From: Paraburkholderia silvatlantica
Lineage (GTDB): Bacteria > Pseudomonadota > Gammaproteobacteria > Burkholderiales > Burkholderiaceae
Reading direction: 5' to 3'
Assembly (NCBI RefSeq): GCF_003096715.1
Contig: NZ_QEOL01000015.1
Coordinates: forward strand, 124,001-188,000
DNA: 64,000 nt
Below, piece by piece: positions 45,753 through 55,254 of the stretch. Positions within the stretch are counted from its first letter, which is position 1, and each line of letters begins with the position of its first letter. The position numbers were made by a program, and so were the translations under genes. Below the pieces are notes generated by a model. The model was not told the origin of the DNA and ran no database searches. It worked only from the letters and a program-made list of their open reading frames with translations.

Positions 45753-46252
45753 CTCGCTCTCCTGTAAAAGGTATCGGTGATGCGATTTGTAGCATGCTTA
45801 AAATCGTCATAAATAGCGCCGTAAAGAAGAAAACGGAAAATATTCGAATTAAATTTAAATCACGCTTCCGTCACATCGGAATTCGGATAAAAAATTCAAT
45901 AAAAATTCCGTTGCCGGTCGCCGCAATTTCCTGCCGGAACCCGTAATCGGGCCTCCTGCCCGGAAAAATCTGCCGGAACGATCGGGATCCAGAGCCGGTT
46001 CAGGAGGGCACCCCGGCAATCTTTGCCGACAAAATTCACAAAAAAAATGACCCGAAAGGGGCGAAACAATTGGAGATACTTTTGAGGCTTGCGGCCTGAA
46101 TTTTTATCGCGCCTTATTAGGGTTTATTCGGATCAGAATTAGCGAAGCCGGACGCTTTTTTGCGGCGACGCAGTCCCAGAAACTTTTGCAGCGACCGGCC
46201 ATGATTTGCAGTGCGTGGCCGCGATTCATTTTTTAAACCCGAGGTGCCGGAC
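45753..46252. promoter_or_regulatory. AT-rich divergent control region between bceA and bceB
   Basis: This 500-bp stretch is far richer in A and T than the genes around it, with runs such as AATATTCGAATTAAATTTAAAT (near 45840) and AAAAAAAATGA (near 46040). It holds no gene. It must carry the bceA and bceB promoters and a long bceB leader. The word TGCCGGAAC recurs at about 45933 and 45971. AT-rich regions like this are typical targets of H-NS-like silencers; that is inference. Confidence 0.55.
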
Positions 46253-47632
46253 ATGCTCAGCGTTCTAGCCAGAATTTTCGACGTTGCCGCCATTGCCGCT
46301 GGAGCGCTGCTCGCGGCCGCCTTGCACCGTGGCCAGTTCGTGCCGCTCACCGACGCGGAGAGCGTGGCGCTCGCGTTCAACTGCGTGCTCGCGATCTGGA
46401 TGTTCCCGGCATTCGGGATCTACAAGTCGTGGCGCGGCAAGTCGCTGTACGTCCTCTTTGCCCGCGTGTGCGCTGCCTGGCTTGCCGTGGAGGGCACGGG
46501 CATCCTGCTGAGCTTCAGCCTGCACCGCGCCGATTCGCTTTCGCGCCTATGGCTCGCGTACTGGGTCGTCGCCTCGGTGGCGCTCCTGATCGTCGCGAAG
46601 GCGCTCGTGCACATGGTGCTGCGCGGCATTCGCCGCGAGGGTTACAACCAGAAGGCCGTGGCGGTGGTGGGCGGCCCGCGCTATGGGCGCTTCCTGATCG
46701 AGCACATGCGCTTTCACCCGGAAGCGGGCTTTCACCCGGCGCTCGTGTTCGACGAGGACAGCGACGCGGACGGCGCCGCCGCAATCGACGGCGTGCCCGT
46801 GGAACGCAACCTCCAGGCCATGCTCGAGTTCGTGCGCAAGAACGAGGTGCGCGAGCTGTGGCTCGCCTTGCCGATCACCAAGGAGCGCACGATTCATCGC
46901 ATCGTCACCGCCTTGCGCAACGACTTCGTGAACATCCGTTTCATTCCGGACGTGCGCAGCCTGTCCTTCTTCAGCCAGCCCGTGGTCGATCTGCTCGGCG
47001 TGCCGGCCATCAATCTCGCGGCCTCGCCGGTCACGGATCTGCGCGTGCTGCCCAAGCGCGTGTTCGACATCGTGTTCGCGGGCGGCGTGCTGGTCGCGCT
47101 GGCGCCGCTGCTCGCCGCGATCGCGCTTGCCGTGAAGCTCACGTCGAAGGGCCCGGTGTTCTTCAGGCAGCGCCGCAAGGGGCTGGATGGCAACGAGTTC
47201 GAAATCTACAAGTTTCGCTCGATGAAGGTCCATGCGGAAGTCGCGGGGCAGGTCACGCAGGCGCGCCGCAACGATCCGCGCGTAACGCGGGTGGGCGCGT
47301 TCCTGCGCCGCACGAGCCTCGACGAGCTGCCGCAGTTCATCAACGTGCTCAAGGGCGAGATGTCGGTGGTGGGTCCGCGTCCGCACGCGCTTGCGCACGA
47401 CGACATCTACAAGGACCTCGTGCGCGGCTACATGGCGCGCTATCGCATCAAGCCGGGCATTACGGGCTGGGCGCAGGTCAACGGCTTTCGCGGCGAAACC
47501 GATCGCGTGGAAAAGATGCGCGACCGCGTGCGCTTCGATCTGCACTACATGCAGCACTGGAGCTTCGCGCTCGACCTGCGCATCGTGGCGATGACCATGT
47601 GGAAGGGCTTCGCCGGCCAGAACGCATATTGA
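46253..47632 (+). CDS. bceB: Undecaprenyl-phosphate glucose-1-phosphate transferase
   Basis: A 459-residue initiating enzyme of the WcaJ/PNPT type. Four N-terminal membrane segments (about 5-120) are followed by a Rossmann-like cytosolic domain (about 128-250) with 'VAVVGGPRYGRFLIEH'. A hydrophobic re-entrant helix near 265-295 precedes the catalytic sugar-transferase domain, with 'KGPVFFRQRRKGLDGNEF', 'YKFRSMKV', 'RTSLDELPQFINVLKGEMS' and 'VGPRP'. It should move a hexose-1-P, glucose in cepacian, onto undecaprenyl phosphate. The ATG at 46253 is chosen with GAGGT upstream. Confidence 0.92.
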   Translation: MLSVLARIFDVAAIAAGALLAAALHRGQFVPLTDAESVALAFNCVLAIWMFPAFGIYKSWRGKSLYVLFARVCAAWLAVEGTGILLSFSLHRADSLSRLWLAYWVVASVALLIVAKALVHMVLRGIRREGYNQKAVAVVGGPRYGRFLIEHMRFHPEAGFHPALVFDEDSDADGAAAIDGVPVERNLQAMLEFVRKNEVRELWLALPITKERTIHRIVTALRNDFVNIRFIPDVRSLSFFSQPVVDLLGVPAINLAASPVTDLRVLPKRVFDIVFAGGVLVALAPLLAAIALAVKLTSKGPVFFRQRRKGLDGNEFEIYKFRSMKVHAEVAGQVTQARRNDPRVTRVGAFLRRTSLDELPQFINVLKGEMSVVGPRPHALAHDDIYKDLVRGYMARYRIKPGITGWAQVNGFRGETDRVEKMRDRVRFDLHYMQHWSFALDLRIVAMTMWKGFAGQNAY

Positions 47633-47709
47633 GGCGAAGCGAGCGCGCGCAATGCCGGTGTGCGCAACGTTTCGAGTGACATGAAGAACCAATCACTTTT
47701 GAGGTGGGC

Positions 47710-49125
47710 ATGAATCTGACGATCATTGGCAGCGGTTATGTGGGTCTCGTGACGGGCGCCTGTCTTGCCGACATTGGCAACGACGTGTTTTGCCTCGACG
47801 TCGACGAACGCAAGATCGACCTGCTCAATCAGGGCATCGTGCCGATTCACGAGCCGGGCCTGAAGGAAATCATCGAGCGCAACGTGCGCGCGCGCCGGCT
47901 GAAGTTCTCGACCGACGTGGAAGCGGCAGTCGCGCACGGCGACGTGCAGTTCATCGCCGTGGGCACGCCGCCCGACGAAGACGGTTCCGCAGACCTGCAA
48001 TACGTGCTGGCGGCCGCGCGCAACATCGGCCGCCACATGACCGGTTTCAAGGTGGTGGTGGACAAGTCCACGGTGCCGGTCGGCACGGCCGCGCTCGTGC
48101 ACGACGCGATCGCCTCCGAATGCGCAAAGCGCGGCGAGAGCCACATGTTCTCGGTGGTTTCGAATCCTGAATTCCTCAAGGAAGGCGCGGCAGTCGAGGA
48201 CTTCGCGCGGCCCGACCGTATCGTGCTCGGCTGCAACGACGACGTGCCCGGCGAGCGCGCGAAAGAGGTCATGAAGCGACTCTATGCGCCGTTCAACCGC
48301 AATCACGAGCGTACGCTCTACATGGACGTGCACTCCGCCGAATTCACCAAGTACGCGGCCAACGCCATGCTCGCCACGCGCATTTCGTTCATGAACGAAC
48401 TCGCGAATCTCGCCGACCGCGTGGGCGCCGATATCGAGGCCGTGCGCCGCGGCGTGGGCTCGGACCCGCGCATCGGCTACGACTTTCTCTATGCGGGCTG
48501 CGGCTATGGCGGCTCGTGCTTCCCGAAAGATGTGAAGGCGCTGATGCGCACTGCCGAGGATTTCGGCGAGCCGCTGCAGATCCTGCGCGCCGTGGAGTCC
48601 GTCAATGAAGCGCAGAAGCAGGTGCTCGCACAGAAGATCGTTACGCGCTTCGGCTCCGACCTCACGGGCCGCACGTTCGGCGTCTGGGGGCTCGCGTTCA
48701 AGCCGAACACCGACGACATGCGCGAGGCGCCGAGCCGCACGCTCATCGCCGAACTGCTCGCACGCGGCGCCACGGTCAAGGCATACGACCCGGTCGCGAC
48801 CCCCGAGGCGAGGCGCGTACTCGCGCTCGATCTCGCGCACGCGCCGGAACATCAGGCGCGGCTGTCGTTCGTGAGCGACGCGATGGAAGCTGCGAGCGAT
48901 GCGGATGCCGTGGTGGTGGCCACCGAATGGAAGGTCTTCAAGGCGCCCGATTTCGAAACGCTCAAGCAGCAGCTGAAAATGCCGATCGTGTTCGACGGCC
49001 GCAATCTCTACGAGCCGTCCGCGCTGCGGGAACTCGGCATCGAGTACCACGCCGTGGGCCGCGCGAGCGCGACGCAGGCAAGCCGCGCGCGCGCCGAAGC
49101 CGCCGTGACGCAGGCGCTGGCCTGA
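47710..49125 (+). CDS. bceC: UDP-glucose 6-dehydrogenase
   Basis: A 471-residue NAD-dependent enzyme that oxidises UDP-glucose to UDP-glucuronate. The N-terminal Rossmann motif is 'IIGSGYVGLVTGACLAD'. The catalytic cysteine is C270 in 'YGGSCFPKD'. 'EFTKYAANAMLATRISFMNE' is the central dimer helix, and 'FGVWGLAFKPNTDDMREAPS' starts the C-terminal domain. UDP-glucuronate is a building block of cepacian. The ATG at 47710 has GAGGTGG just upstream. The last 20 or so residues are an Ala/Arg tail. Confidence 0.94.
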   Translation: MNLTIIGSGYVGLVTGACLADIGNDVFCLDVDERKIDLLNQGIVPIHEPGLKEIIERNVRARRLKFSTDVEAAVAHGDVQFIAVGTPPDEDGSADLQYVLAAARNIGRHMTGFKVVVDKSTVPVGTAALVHDAIASECAKRGESHMFSVVSNPEFLKEGAAVEDFARPDRIVLGCNDDVPGERAKEVMKRLYAPFNRNHERTLYMDVHSAEFTKYAANAMLATRISFMNELANLADRVGADIEAVRRGVGSDPRIGYDFLYAGCGYGGSCFPKDVKALMRTAEDFGEPLQILRAVESVNEAQKQVLAQKIVTRFGSDLTGRTFGVWGLAFKPNTDDMREAPSRTLIAELLARGATVKAYDPVATPEARRVLALDLAHAPEHQARLSFVSDAMEAASDADAVVVATEWKVFKAPDFETLKQQLKMPIVFDGRNLYEPSALRELGIEYHAVGRASATQASRARAEAAVTQALA

Positions 49126-49175
49126 GCGTTGCCGGGCTACGCATCGTGCATGTCTGGGAAGGGAGTCACGCGACC

Positions 49176-49625
49176 ATGATCAAGAACGTGCTCATCGTTT
49201 GCCACGCCAACGTTTGCCGCTCCCCGGCGGCGGAGCAGCTCTTTCGCGAGCGTCTGCGCGAACAGAAGGGCGCGCGGGCGGAATCGTTTCAATCGGCGGG
49301 CCTGCGTGCGCGCGACGGCGACGACATGGACCCCGTGATGCAGTGGCTGCTTGCCGAGCGCGGCATGAAGGTGGGCGAGCACCAGTCGCGCCGCCTGACC
49401 AGCCGCCTCGTGCGCTCGGCAGACCTCGTGCTCGTGAGCGAGCGCCGCCAGGTCGCCGCTGTCGAGCGCATTGAACCCACCGCGCGCGGCAAGGTGTACG
49501 CGCTCGGCAACTGGGAAAACTCCGATGTCAGCGATCCGCATGGGCTTCACGAGTCCGCGTATCGCCAGAGTCTTGAATTGATGGATCGCATGGTAAAGGG
49601 ATGGTTGAGCCGAATATGCCAATGA
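49176..49625 (+). CDS. bceD: Low-molecular-weight protein tyrosine phosphatase
   Basis: A 149-residue LMW-PTP. The P-loop C(X)5R is C9 to R15 in 'VCHANVCRS', and the general-acid loop is 'SDPHG' near residue 118. Phosphatases of this type (Wzb, BceD) remove phosphate from the tyrosine-rich tail of the partner BY-kinase, here BceF. The cycle controls chain length and polymer output. A 50-bp gap follows bceC, and its stop overlaps the bceE start as ATGA, so the three are in one operon. Confidence 0.93.
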   Translation: MIKNVLIVCHANVCRSPAAEQLFRERLREQKGARAESFQSAGLRARDGDDMDPVMQWLLAERGMKVGEHQSRRLTSRLVRSADLVLVSERRQVAAVERIEPTARGKVYALGNWENSDVSDPHGLHESAYRQSLELMDRMVKGWLSRICQ

Positions 49626-50797
49626 CAAAACTGAAACTGACGGCGGTGGTCGCGTTGAGCGTCTTCGTTTCCGCGTGCGCAACGGCGCCCGGCAATTATC
49701 TCGACACGTCGAGCCTGAAGGAACAGCCGAACAACCAGCCGCAGCAGCAATTCAACGTGCAGCTCATCACGCAGCAAGTCGTGCTGCAGCAGGCACAGGC
49801 GGCCGCTGCGCAGCCGAAGGCGCCCCTGCCGCCCTCGAAGTTCGCGAGCGCTGCCGACTACGTCTATCACATCGCGCCGCAGGACATTCTCGGCGTGACC
49901 GTGTTCGACCACCCGGAACTCTCGACGCCGCAGGGCTCGACGTTCTCCACGGGCGGCAACACCACGCAGACGGTAGGTCAGGCGCTCACGCAGCCGTACA
50001 CCAACGCGCTGCCCGGCCAGGCCGACCCATACGGTCAAACCGTCGCCAAAGACGGCACGATCTTCTTCCCGTTCGTGGGCCGCATCATGGCTGCGGGCAA
50101 GACGCCCGGCCAGATCCGCGACCAGCTCGCGGCCGGCCTTGGTCCCTACGTGAAGAACCCGCAGGTGGACGTGCGGGTGCTCGCGTACCGCAGCCAGAAG
50201 GTGCAGATCACAGGCGACGTGAAGACGCCGGGACCGCTCTCGATGAGCGACGTGCCGCTCACGCTGGTGGACGCCATCACGCGTTCGGGCGGCACGACCG
50301 ACAACGCCGACATCAACCGCGTGCGTCTCACGCGCAACGGCAAGCTGTACATCCTCGATGCGAACCGCATGCTCGACGGCGGCGATTCGACCCAGGACGT
50401 GCTGCTGCAAAACGGCGACGTCATCAATATTCCGGATCGTTCGGATAGCAGAGTATTCGTGATGGGAGAAGTGAAGACGCCCCTGCAGACGAACCTCATT
50501 CGCGGCAACCTCACGATCGCCGACGCGCTTACCCAGGCGGGCGGCATTCTCGATACCGACGCGAATCCGCGCCAGATCTTCGTGATGCGCGGCATGAAGG
50601 ACAACCCGACGCAGCCCGAGATCTACCGTCTCGACATGACCAAGCCCGACGCGATCATGCTTTCGTCGCAATTCCAGCTCAAGCCGCTGGATGTGGTGTA
50701 CGTGGGCACAGCCGCTTCGACGACCTTCAACCGTGTATTGCAGCAGGTGCTGCCGACCATCCAGACCGTCTTCTACCTGAAGCAGATCACGAAGTAA
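49622..50797 (+). CDS. bceE: Wza-like polysaccharide export lipoprotein
   Basis: A 391-residue outer-membrane exporter. The signal peptide ends in a lipobox 'VSAC', so the mature protein is acylated at that Cys. A Gln/Ala-rich linker is followed by the polysaccharide-export domain 'YHIAPQDILGVTVFDHPEL', then SLBB repeats, 'VQITGDVKTPGPLSMSDVPLT' being the region of the first and 'RVFVMGEVKTPLQTN' of the second. Wza-type proteins form the outer-membrane channel that docks on the Wzc-like kinase. The ATG at 49622 is chosen because it overlaps the bceD stop (ATGA); ATGs at 49616 and 49601 are in frame. Confidence 0.9.
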   Translation: MTKLKLTAVVALSVFVSACATAPGNYLDTSSLKEQPNNQPQQQFNVQLITQQVVLQQAQAAAAQPKAPLPPSKFASAADYVYHIAPQDILGVTVFDHPELSTPQGSTFSTGGNTTQTVGQALTQPYTNALPGQADPYGQTVAKDGTIFFPFVGRIMAAGKTPGQIRDQLAAGLGPYVKNPQVDVRVLAYRSQKVQITGDVKTPGPLSMSDVPLTLVDAITRSGGTTDNADINRVRLTRNGKLYILDANRMLDGGDSTQDVLLQNGDVINIPDRSDSRVFVMGEVKTPLQTNLIRGNLTIADALTQAGGILDTDANPRQIFVMRGMKDNPTQPEIYRLDMTKPDAIMLSSQFQLKPLDVVYVGTAASTTFNRVLQQVLPTIQTVFYLKQITK

Positions 50798-50861
50798 GCG
50801 CGCGAATCGCAGCGCTTCGAGAGAAGACGCAGGAGCAACACCTAAACAACGGGATTGAATC

Positions 50862-53105
50862 GTGACCATACAAGCCAATAGCCAGGCCGCTCCGGCGGTC
50901 CGCACCGAGGAAGAGGACGTCGTTCTCGGCCAGTTGCTGCGCGTCATCATCGACGACATCGGCTGGCTCATCGCGATCGCGGCGGCGGTGATCGCCATGG
51001 CCGTGTTTTACTGCTTTATCGCCAAGCCGGTCTATACGGCCGATACCCAGGTCCGCGTGGAGCCCTCCGACTACACGTCGCAGGCCCTCACGCAAACGCA
51101 GACGGGCGCGAACATCAGCTCGGGATCGTCGGCGGGCAGCTTGCCCACCGACGCCGAGATCCAGATGATCAAGAGCCGCAGCGTGGTCGAGCCGGTGGTG
51201 AAGCAGTTCAAGCTGAATACCACTGTCACGCCGGTCATGCTGCCCCTGATCGGCAGCCTTTCCGCACGCCTCGCGACGCCGGGCACACCCGCGCGTCCGT
51301 GGTTCGGCTTCAGCAACTGGCTCGGCAGCTATGCGTGGGGCGGCGAGGTCATCAACGTCGACTCGGTCGAGGTCACGCCCGAACTCGAAGGCAAGAAGCT
51401 CACGCTCACCGCGCTCGACCACGACCGCTATGTGATTTCGACGCCGGACGGCGCACGCCTGCTCGAGGGCACGGTCGGCCAGGTCGAACAGGGCGGCGGC
51501 GTGAAGCTGCTCGTGAGCAAGCTCGTGGCGCGTCCGGGCACCCGCTTCAAGGTCGTGCGGCTGAACGACCTCGATGCGATCAGCGGCTTCCAGAACGCGA
51601 TCCAGGTGCAGGAGCAGGGCAAGCAGACGGGCGTGATCGACATCTCGCTCGAAGACAACGATCCCGAACATGCGGCGGCAATCGCCAACGCGGTGGCGCA
51701 GTCGTACCTGCGCGAACACGTGGCGACCAAGCAAGCCGACGCGAGCAAGATGCTCGACTTCCTGCGCAGCGAACAGCCGCGCCTGAAGGCGGACCTCGAG
51801 AACGCCGAAGCGGCGCTCACGGCTTACCAGAGCAAGTCGGGCTCGATCAACGCGAGCGACGAAGCGAAGATCTATCTCGACGGCAGCGTGCAGTACGAGC
51901 AGCAGATTTCGGCGCTGCAACTGCAGATCGCTTCGCTGCAACAGCGGTTCGGCGACCAGCATCCGGTGCTGATCGCGGCGCGCCAGCAGCTCGCGCAACT
52001 GCAGGCCGAGCGCGCGAAGTACGACACGAAGTTCCGCGACCTGCCGGCGACGGAAGTGAAGGCCGTACAGCTGCAGCGCGACGCGAAGGTGGCTGAGGAC
52101 ATCTACGTGCTGCTGCTCAACCGCATTCAGGAGCTTTCGGTGCAGCGCGTGGGCACGGGCGGCAACGTGCATATCATCGATCCGGCCCTGCGCCCCGGCA
52201 ACCCGTCGAAGCCCAAGAAGCTGCTGATCGTTTCGGCGGCGTCGCTGCTCGGCATCATTCTCGGCACGGGCTTTGTGCTCATGCGCCGCAACATGTTCAA
52301 GGGCATTGTCGATCCGGACCAGATCGAGCGCTCGTTCCAGCTGCCCGTGTACGGTCTCGTGCCGCTTTCGCCGGAGCAGATCGCGCTCGAAAAGCGCGGC
52401 CCGGTACCCGGCGGCACGCGTCTGCGCGACGTGCTCGCCAACGCGCGCCCCAAGGACCTCACGGTCGAAAGTCTGCGCAGCCTGCGCACCTCGCTCCAGT
52501 TCAGCGTGATGGACGCGCGCAATCGCGTAGTCATGCTGACCGGTTCGGTGCCGGGCGTCGGCAAGAGCTTCTTGACCGCGAACCTCGCCGTGCTGCTTGC
52601 CCATTCGGGCAAGCGCGTGCTGATGATCGACGGCGACATGCGCCGCGGCGCGCTCGAACGTCATCTGGGCGGCCCGCAGGAGAACGGCTTTTCCGAGCTT
52701 CTCTCGGGGCAGATTGCGCTGGACGAGGCGATTCGCGCGACCGAAGTGGACAACCTGCACTTCATTTCGTGCGGCCGTCGTCCGCCCAACCCTTCCGAGC
52801 TGTTGATGTCGCCGCGCCTTGGCCAGTACCTCGAAGGTCTGTCTAACCGCTACGACGTGCTGCTCATCGACTCGCCGCCGGTGCTCGCCGTGACCGACGC
52901 CGCCATCATCGGCGGCCACGCGGGCTCGACGTTCCTCGTGCTGCGTTCGGGCATGCACACCGAAGGCGAAATCGCCGAGGCGCTCAAGCGTCTGCGCAAC
53001 GCCGGCGTGCGTGTGCAGGGCGGCGTGTTCAACGGCGTGCCGGCGCGCACGCGCGGCAACTACGGCTATGGCTACGCGAACGTGCGCGAGTATCTGAGCG
53101 CATGA
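50862..53105 (+). CDS. bceF: Wzc-like BY-kinase (chain-length regulator and tyrosine kinase)
   Basis: A 747-residue protein starting with GTG. A Wzz domain with a membrane helix near residues 35-55 precedes a periplasmic coiled-coil region (about 290-440) and a second membrane helix near 455-475. The kinase domain has Walker A 'GSVPGVGKSF' (K568), Walker A-prime 'MIDGDMRRG' (D590, D592) and Walker B 'LLIDSPP' (D670). The C-terminal tail holds the tyrosines Y734, Y736, Y738 and Y744, targets for autophosphorylation. It should pair with BceE and BceD to polymerise and export the polymer. A 64-bp gap after bceE may hold a separate translation start signal. Confidence 0.94.
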   Translation: MTIQANSQAAPAVRTEEEDVVLGQLLRVIIDDIGWLIAIAAAVIAMAVFYCFIAKPVYTADTQVRVEPSDYTSQALTQTQTGANISSGSSAGSLPTDAEIQMIKSRSVVEPVVKQFKLNTTVTPVMLPLIGSLSARLATPGTPARPWFGFSNWLGSYAWGGEVINVDSVEVTPELEGKKLTLTALDHDRYVISTPDGARLLEGTVGQVEQGGGVKLLVSKLVARPGTRFKVVRLNDLDAISGFQNAIQVQEQGKQTGVIDISLEDNDPEHAAAIANAVAQSYLREHVATKQADASKMLDFLRSEQPRLKADLENAEAALTAYQSKSGSINASDEAKIYLDGSVQYEQQISALQLQIASLQQRFGDQHPVLIAARQQLAQLQAERAKYDTKFRDLPATEVKAVQLQRDAKVAEDIYVLLLNRIQELSVQRVGTGGNVHIIDPALRPGNPSKPKKLLIVSAASLLGIILGTGFVLMRRNMFKGIVDPDQIERSFQLPVYGLVPLSPEQIALEKRGPVPGGTRLRDVLANARPKDLTVESLRSLRTSLQFSVMDARNRVVMLTGSVPGVGKSFLTANLAVLLAHSGKRVLMIDGDMRRGALERHLGGPQENGFSELLSGQIALDEAIRATEVDNLHFISCGRRPPNPSELLMSPRLGQYLEGLSNRYDVLLIDSPPVLAVTDAAIIGGHAGSTFLVLRSGMHTEGEIAEALKRLRNAGVRVQGGVFNGVPARTRGNYGYGYANVREYLSA

Positions 53106-53145
53106 CGACTACGTCCTCATCCAGCACAGCAAAGGAGAACACGCG

Positions 53146-54072
53146 ATGAAAGTGACCGTGCTCGTGCCGACCTATCGGCGTCCTGATGATCTGTCGCGCT
53201 GTCTTTCGGCGCTGCTGCGCCAGCAGCGCACGCCCGACGAGATCGTAGTGGTGGCGCGCGCCGACGACGAGGCGACGCACGCGTGCCTCGCCGAACACGT
53301 CACACCCCGCGTGCTCAACGTGGAAGTGGCCATCGTCGAGGAGCCGGGGCAGGTGGCGGCGCTCAATCGCGGCATCGAGGCCGCGACGGGCGATGTGATC
53401 GCCATTACCGACGACGACGCCGCGCCGCGCGCCGATTGGGTCGCGCGCATTGCGGCGGCATTCGAGTCCGATCCGAAGCTCGGTGCGCTGGGCGGGCGCG
53501 ACTGGGTGCACGAAGGCGGCCGCGTGATCGAAGGCGAGCGCACGCTGGTGGGCAAGTTGCAGCGCTCGGGCCGCATCATCGGCAACCATCATCTGGGCGC
53601 GGGCGGCGCGCGCGAAGTCGATCTGCTCAAAGGCGCGAACATGAGCTACCGGCGCGCGGCGATCGGCGGCCTGCGCTTCGACCGCCGCCTGCGCGGCACC
53701 GGCGCGCAAACGCATAACGACATGGCGTTCAGCATGAGCGTGAAGCGCTCGGGCTGGAAGCTCGTGTACGACCCGCTCGTGGCGGTGGACCACTACCCCG
53801 CGCCGCGTCCGGGCGAAGACCCGCGCAACGCGCAGACGCTCGCCTCGATCCGCAACGCCGCCTACAACCTGCATCTGATCCTGCTCGGCCATCTCACGCC
53901 GCTGCGCCGCGAGACCGCGTGGTGGTGGTACGCGCTCGTCGGCACGCGCGTGTATCCGGGCCTCGTGCATACGGGCCTGAGCGCCGTGCGCGGCGGTTCC
54001 GCGGCCGCGGCATTCGCCCGCTGGCGCGCGGTGCGCGGCGGCGCACGAGAGGCGCGCCGCGCGCTCGTTTGA
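53146..54072 (+). CDS. bceG: Family 2 glycosyltransferase
   Basis: A 308-residue GT-A-fold transferase. It starts 'VTVLVPTYRRPDDLSRCL', the GT2 opening. The metal-binding D-x-D is in 'AITDDDAAPR' near residue 89. 'DLLKGANMSYRR' and a C-terminal 'GTGAQTHNDMAF' follow, with the acceptor-site acidic residues. No membrane segment is clear. It adds one sugar to the lipid-linked repeat unit on the cytosolic face; the sugar cannot be told from sequence. AAAGGAGA precedes the ATG. Confidence 0.88.
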   Translation: MKVTVLVPTYRRPDDLSRCLSALLRQQRTPDEIVVVARADDEATHACLAEHVTPRVLNVEVAIVEEPGQVAALNRGIEAATGDVIAITDDDAAPRADWVARIAAAFESDPKLGALGGRDWVHEGGRVIEGERTLVGKLQRSGRIIGNHHLGAGGAREVDLLKGANMSYRRAAIGGLRFDRRLRGTGAQTHNDMAFSMSVKRSGWKLVYDPLVAVDHYPAPRPGEDPRNAQTLASIRNAAYNLHLILLGHLTPLRRETAWWWYALVGTRVYPGLVHTGLSAVRGGSAAAAFARWRAVRGGAREARRALV

Positions 54073-54106
54073 GCGGCGTGGCCAACGACTACACGGAGGA
54101 CCCCGA

Positions 54107-55252
54107 ATGAGCGGTACGCAAGTCCACGTCCACCTTTTCTATGGCGCCGATCCGCGCCGTTATCGCAAAGGCGAGAACATCGGCAGCCTGTATGGTTACC
54201 ATCACGCGGAATCTGCGGAATTCGCCCTCAATTACGCGCAGGATGCGAGCGAGAGCACGCCCATGCGCTTCATGCGGCGCGCGCTGAAGGCCGCGTGCGG
54301 CTTCGACTTCATTCATGCCTGGCGCAACCGCCGCGCCATTCTGCAGTCCGACGTCATCTGGACGCACACCGAGCAGGAGCATCTGGCCGTGGCGCTGGTG
54401 CTGCTGATGAACGCGAAGAAGGGCGGCGCGCGCCCGCTGCTGCTCGCACAAAGCGTGTGGCTGCTCGACCGCTGGCCGGGCTATGGCGCGCTGCGCCGTG
54501 CGATCTACAAGCGGCTTCTCGAGCGTGCCGACCTCCTCACCACGCTCGCGAGCGAGAATGCCGCGCTGTGCGGCGAGTACTTTGGGCGCGAGGCGCGCCA
54601 CGTGCTCTATGGGCTCAATACCAGCGATTTTCCGCTGCGTCCGCCCGCGGAGTGGGCGCCGCACACGCCGGTACGCGTGGCCGCGATCGGCAACGACCGC
54701 GACCGCGACTGGACCACGCTCGTCAGCGCGCTCGGCAACGATTCGCGCTACCAGGTGCGCATCGCCACGCGCCGGCGCATGCCGGCATCGGCTCGCGCGG
54801 ACAACGTCGACATCGTGCGCGTTTCCGGCATCAAGCAACAGCATGCGCTGTATGACTGGGCGGACCTTGTCGTCGTGCCGCTGCGGCCCAACACGCACGC
54901 TTCGGGCATCACGGTGATGCTGGAAGCCGCGGCGCTCGGCAAGCCGATGATCGCGACGAAAGTCGGCGCGCTCGAAGACTACTTCGACGACAAGGCCGCC
55001 TCGTATGTCGAGCCGTTCAACGCCGAGCAGCTGCGCGACGCCGCGAATGCGCTCGTGGCCGATCCCGCGCGCGCGCTCGCACAGGCGCGCGAAGCCTGCG
55101 AGCAGTTGCGCACGCGCGATCTCACGACGCAGCACTTCGCCCGGCAGCACGCCCAGCTCACGCGCGAGATGCTGCACGAGCGCGACGCGCGCAACGGCGA
55201 GTCGATCGCGGGCGAACCCCAGGGCCGGGGCGTCGCCGCGCGCGGAATGTGA
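54107..55252 (+). CDS. bceH: GT4-like glycosyltransferase
   Basis: A 381-residue GT-B-fold transferase. The N-terminal half is not the usual Gly-rich GT4 start. The C-terminal half has the donor-binding region 'PLRPNTHASGITVMLEAAALGKP' with its E, followed by 'VGALEDYF'. The 'WTHTEQEHLAVALVLL' segment near residue 85 is distinctive. It should transfer a nucleotide-sugar residue in repeat-unit assembly. ACGGAGG precedes the ATG. The last 20 residues or so are a polar tail running into the bceI start. Confidence 0.85.
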   Translation: MSGTQVHVHLFYGADPRRYRKGENIGSLYGYHHAESAEFALNYAQDASESTPMRFMRRALKAACGFDFIHAWRNRRAILQSDVIWTHTEQEHLAVALVLLMNAKKGGARPLLLAQSVWLLDRWPGYGALRRAIYKRLLERADLLTTLASENAALCGEYFGREARHVLYGLNTSDFPLRPPAEWAPHTPVRVAAIGNDRDRDWTTLVSALGNDSRYQVRIATRRRMPASARADNVDIVRVSGIKQQHALYDWADLVVVPLRPNTHASGITVMLEAAALGKPMIATKVGALEDYFDDKAASYVEPFNAEQLRDAANALVADPARALAQAREACEQLRTRDLTTQHFARQHAQLTREMLHERDARNGESIAGEPQGRGVAARGM

Positions 55253-55254
55253 GC

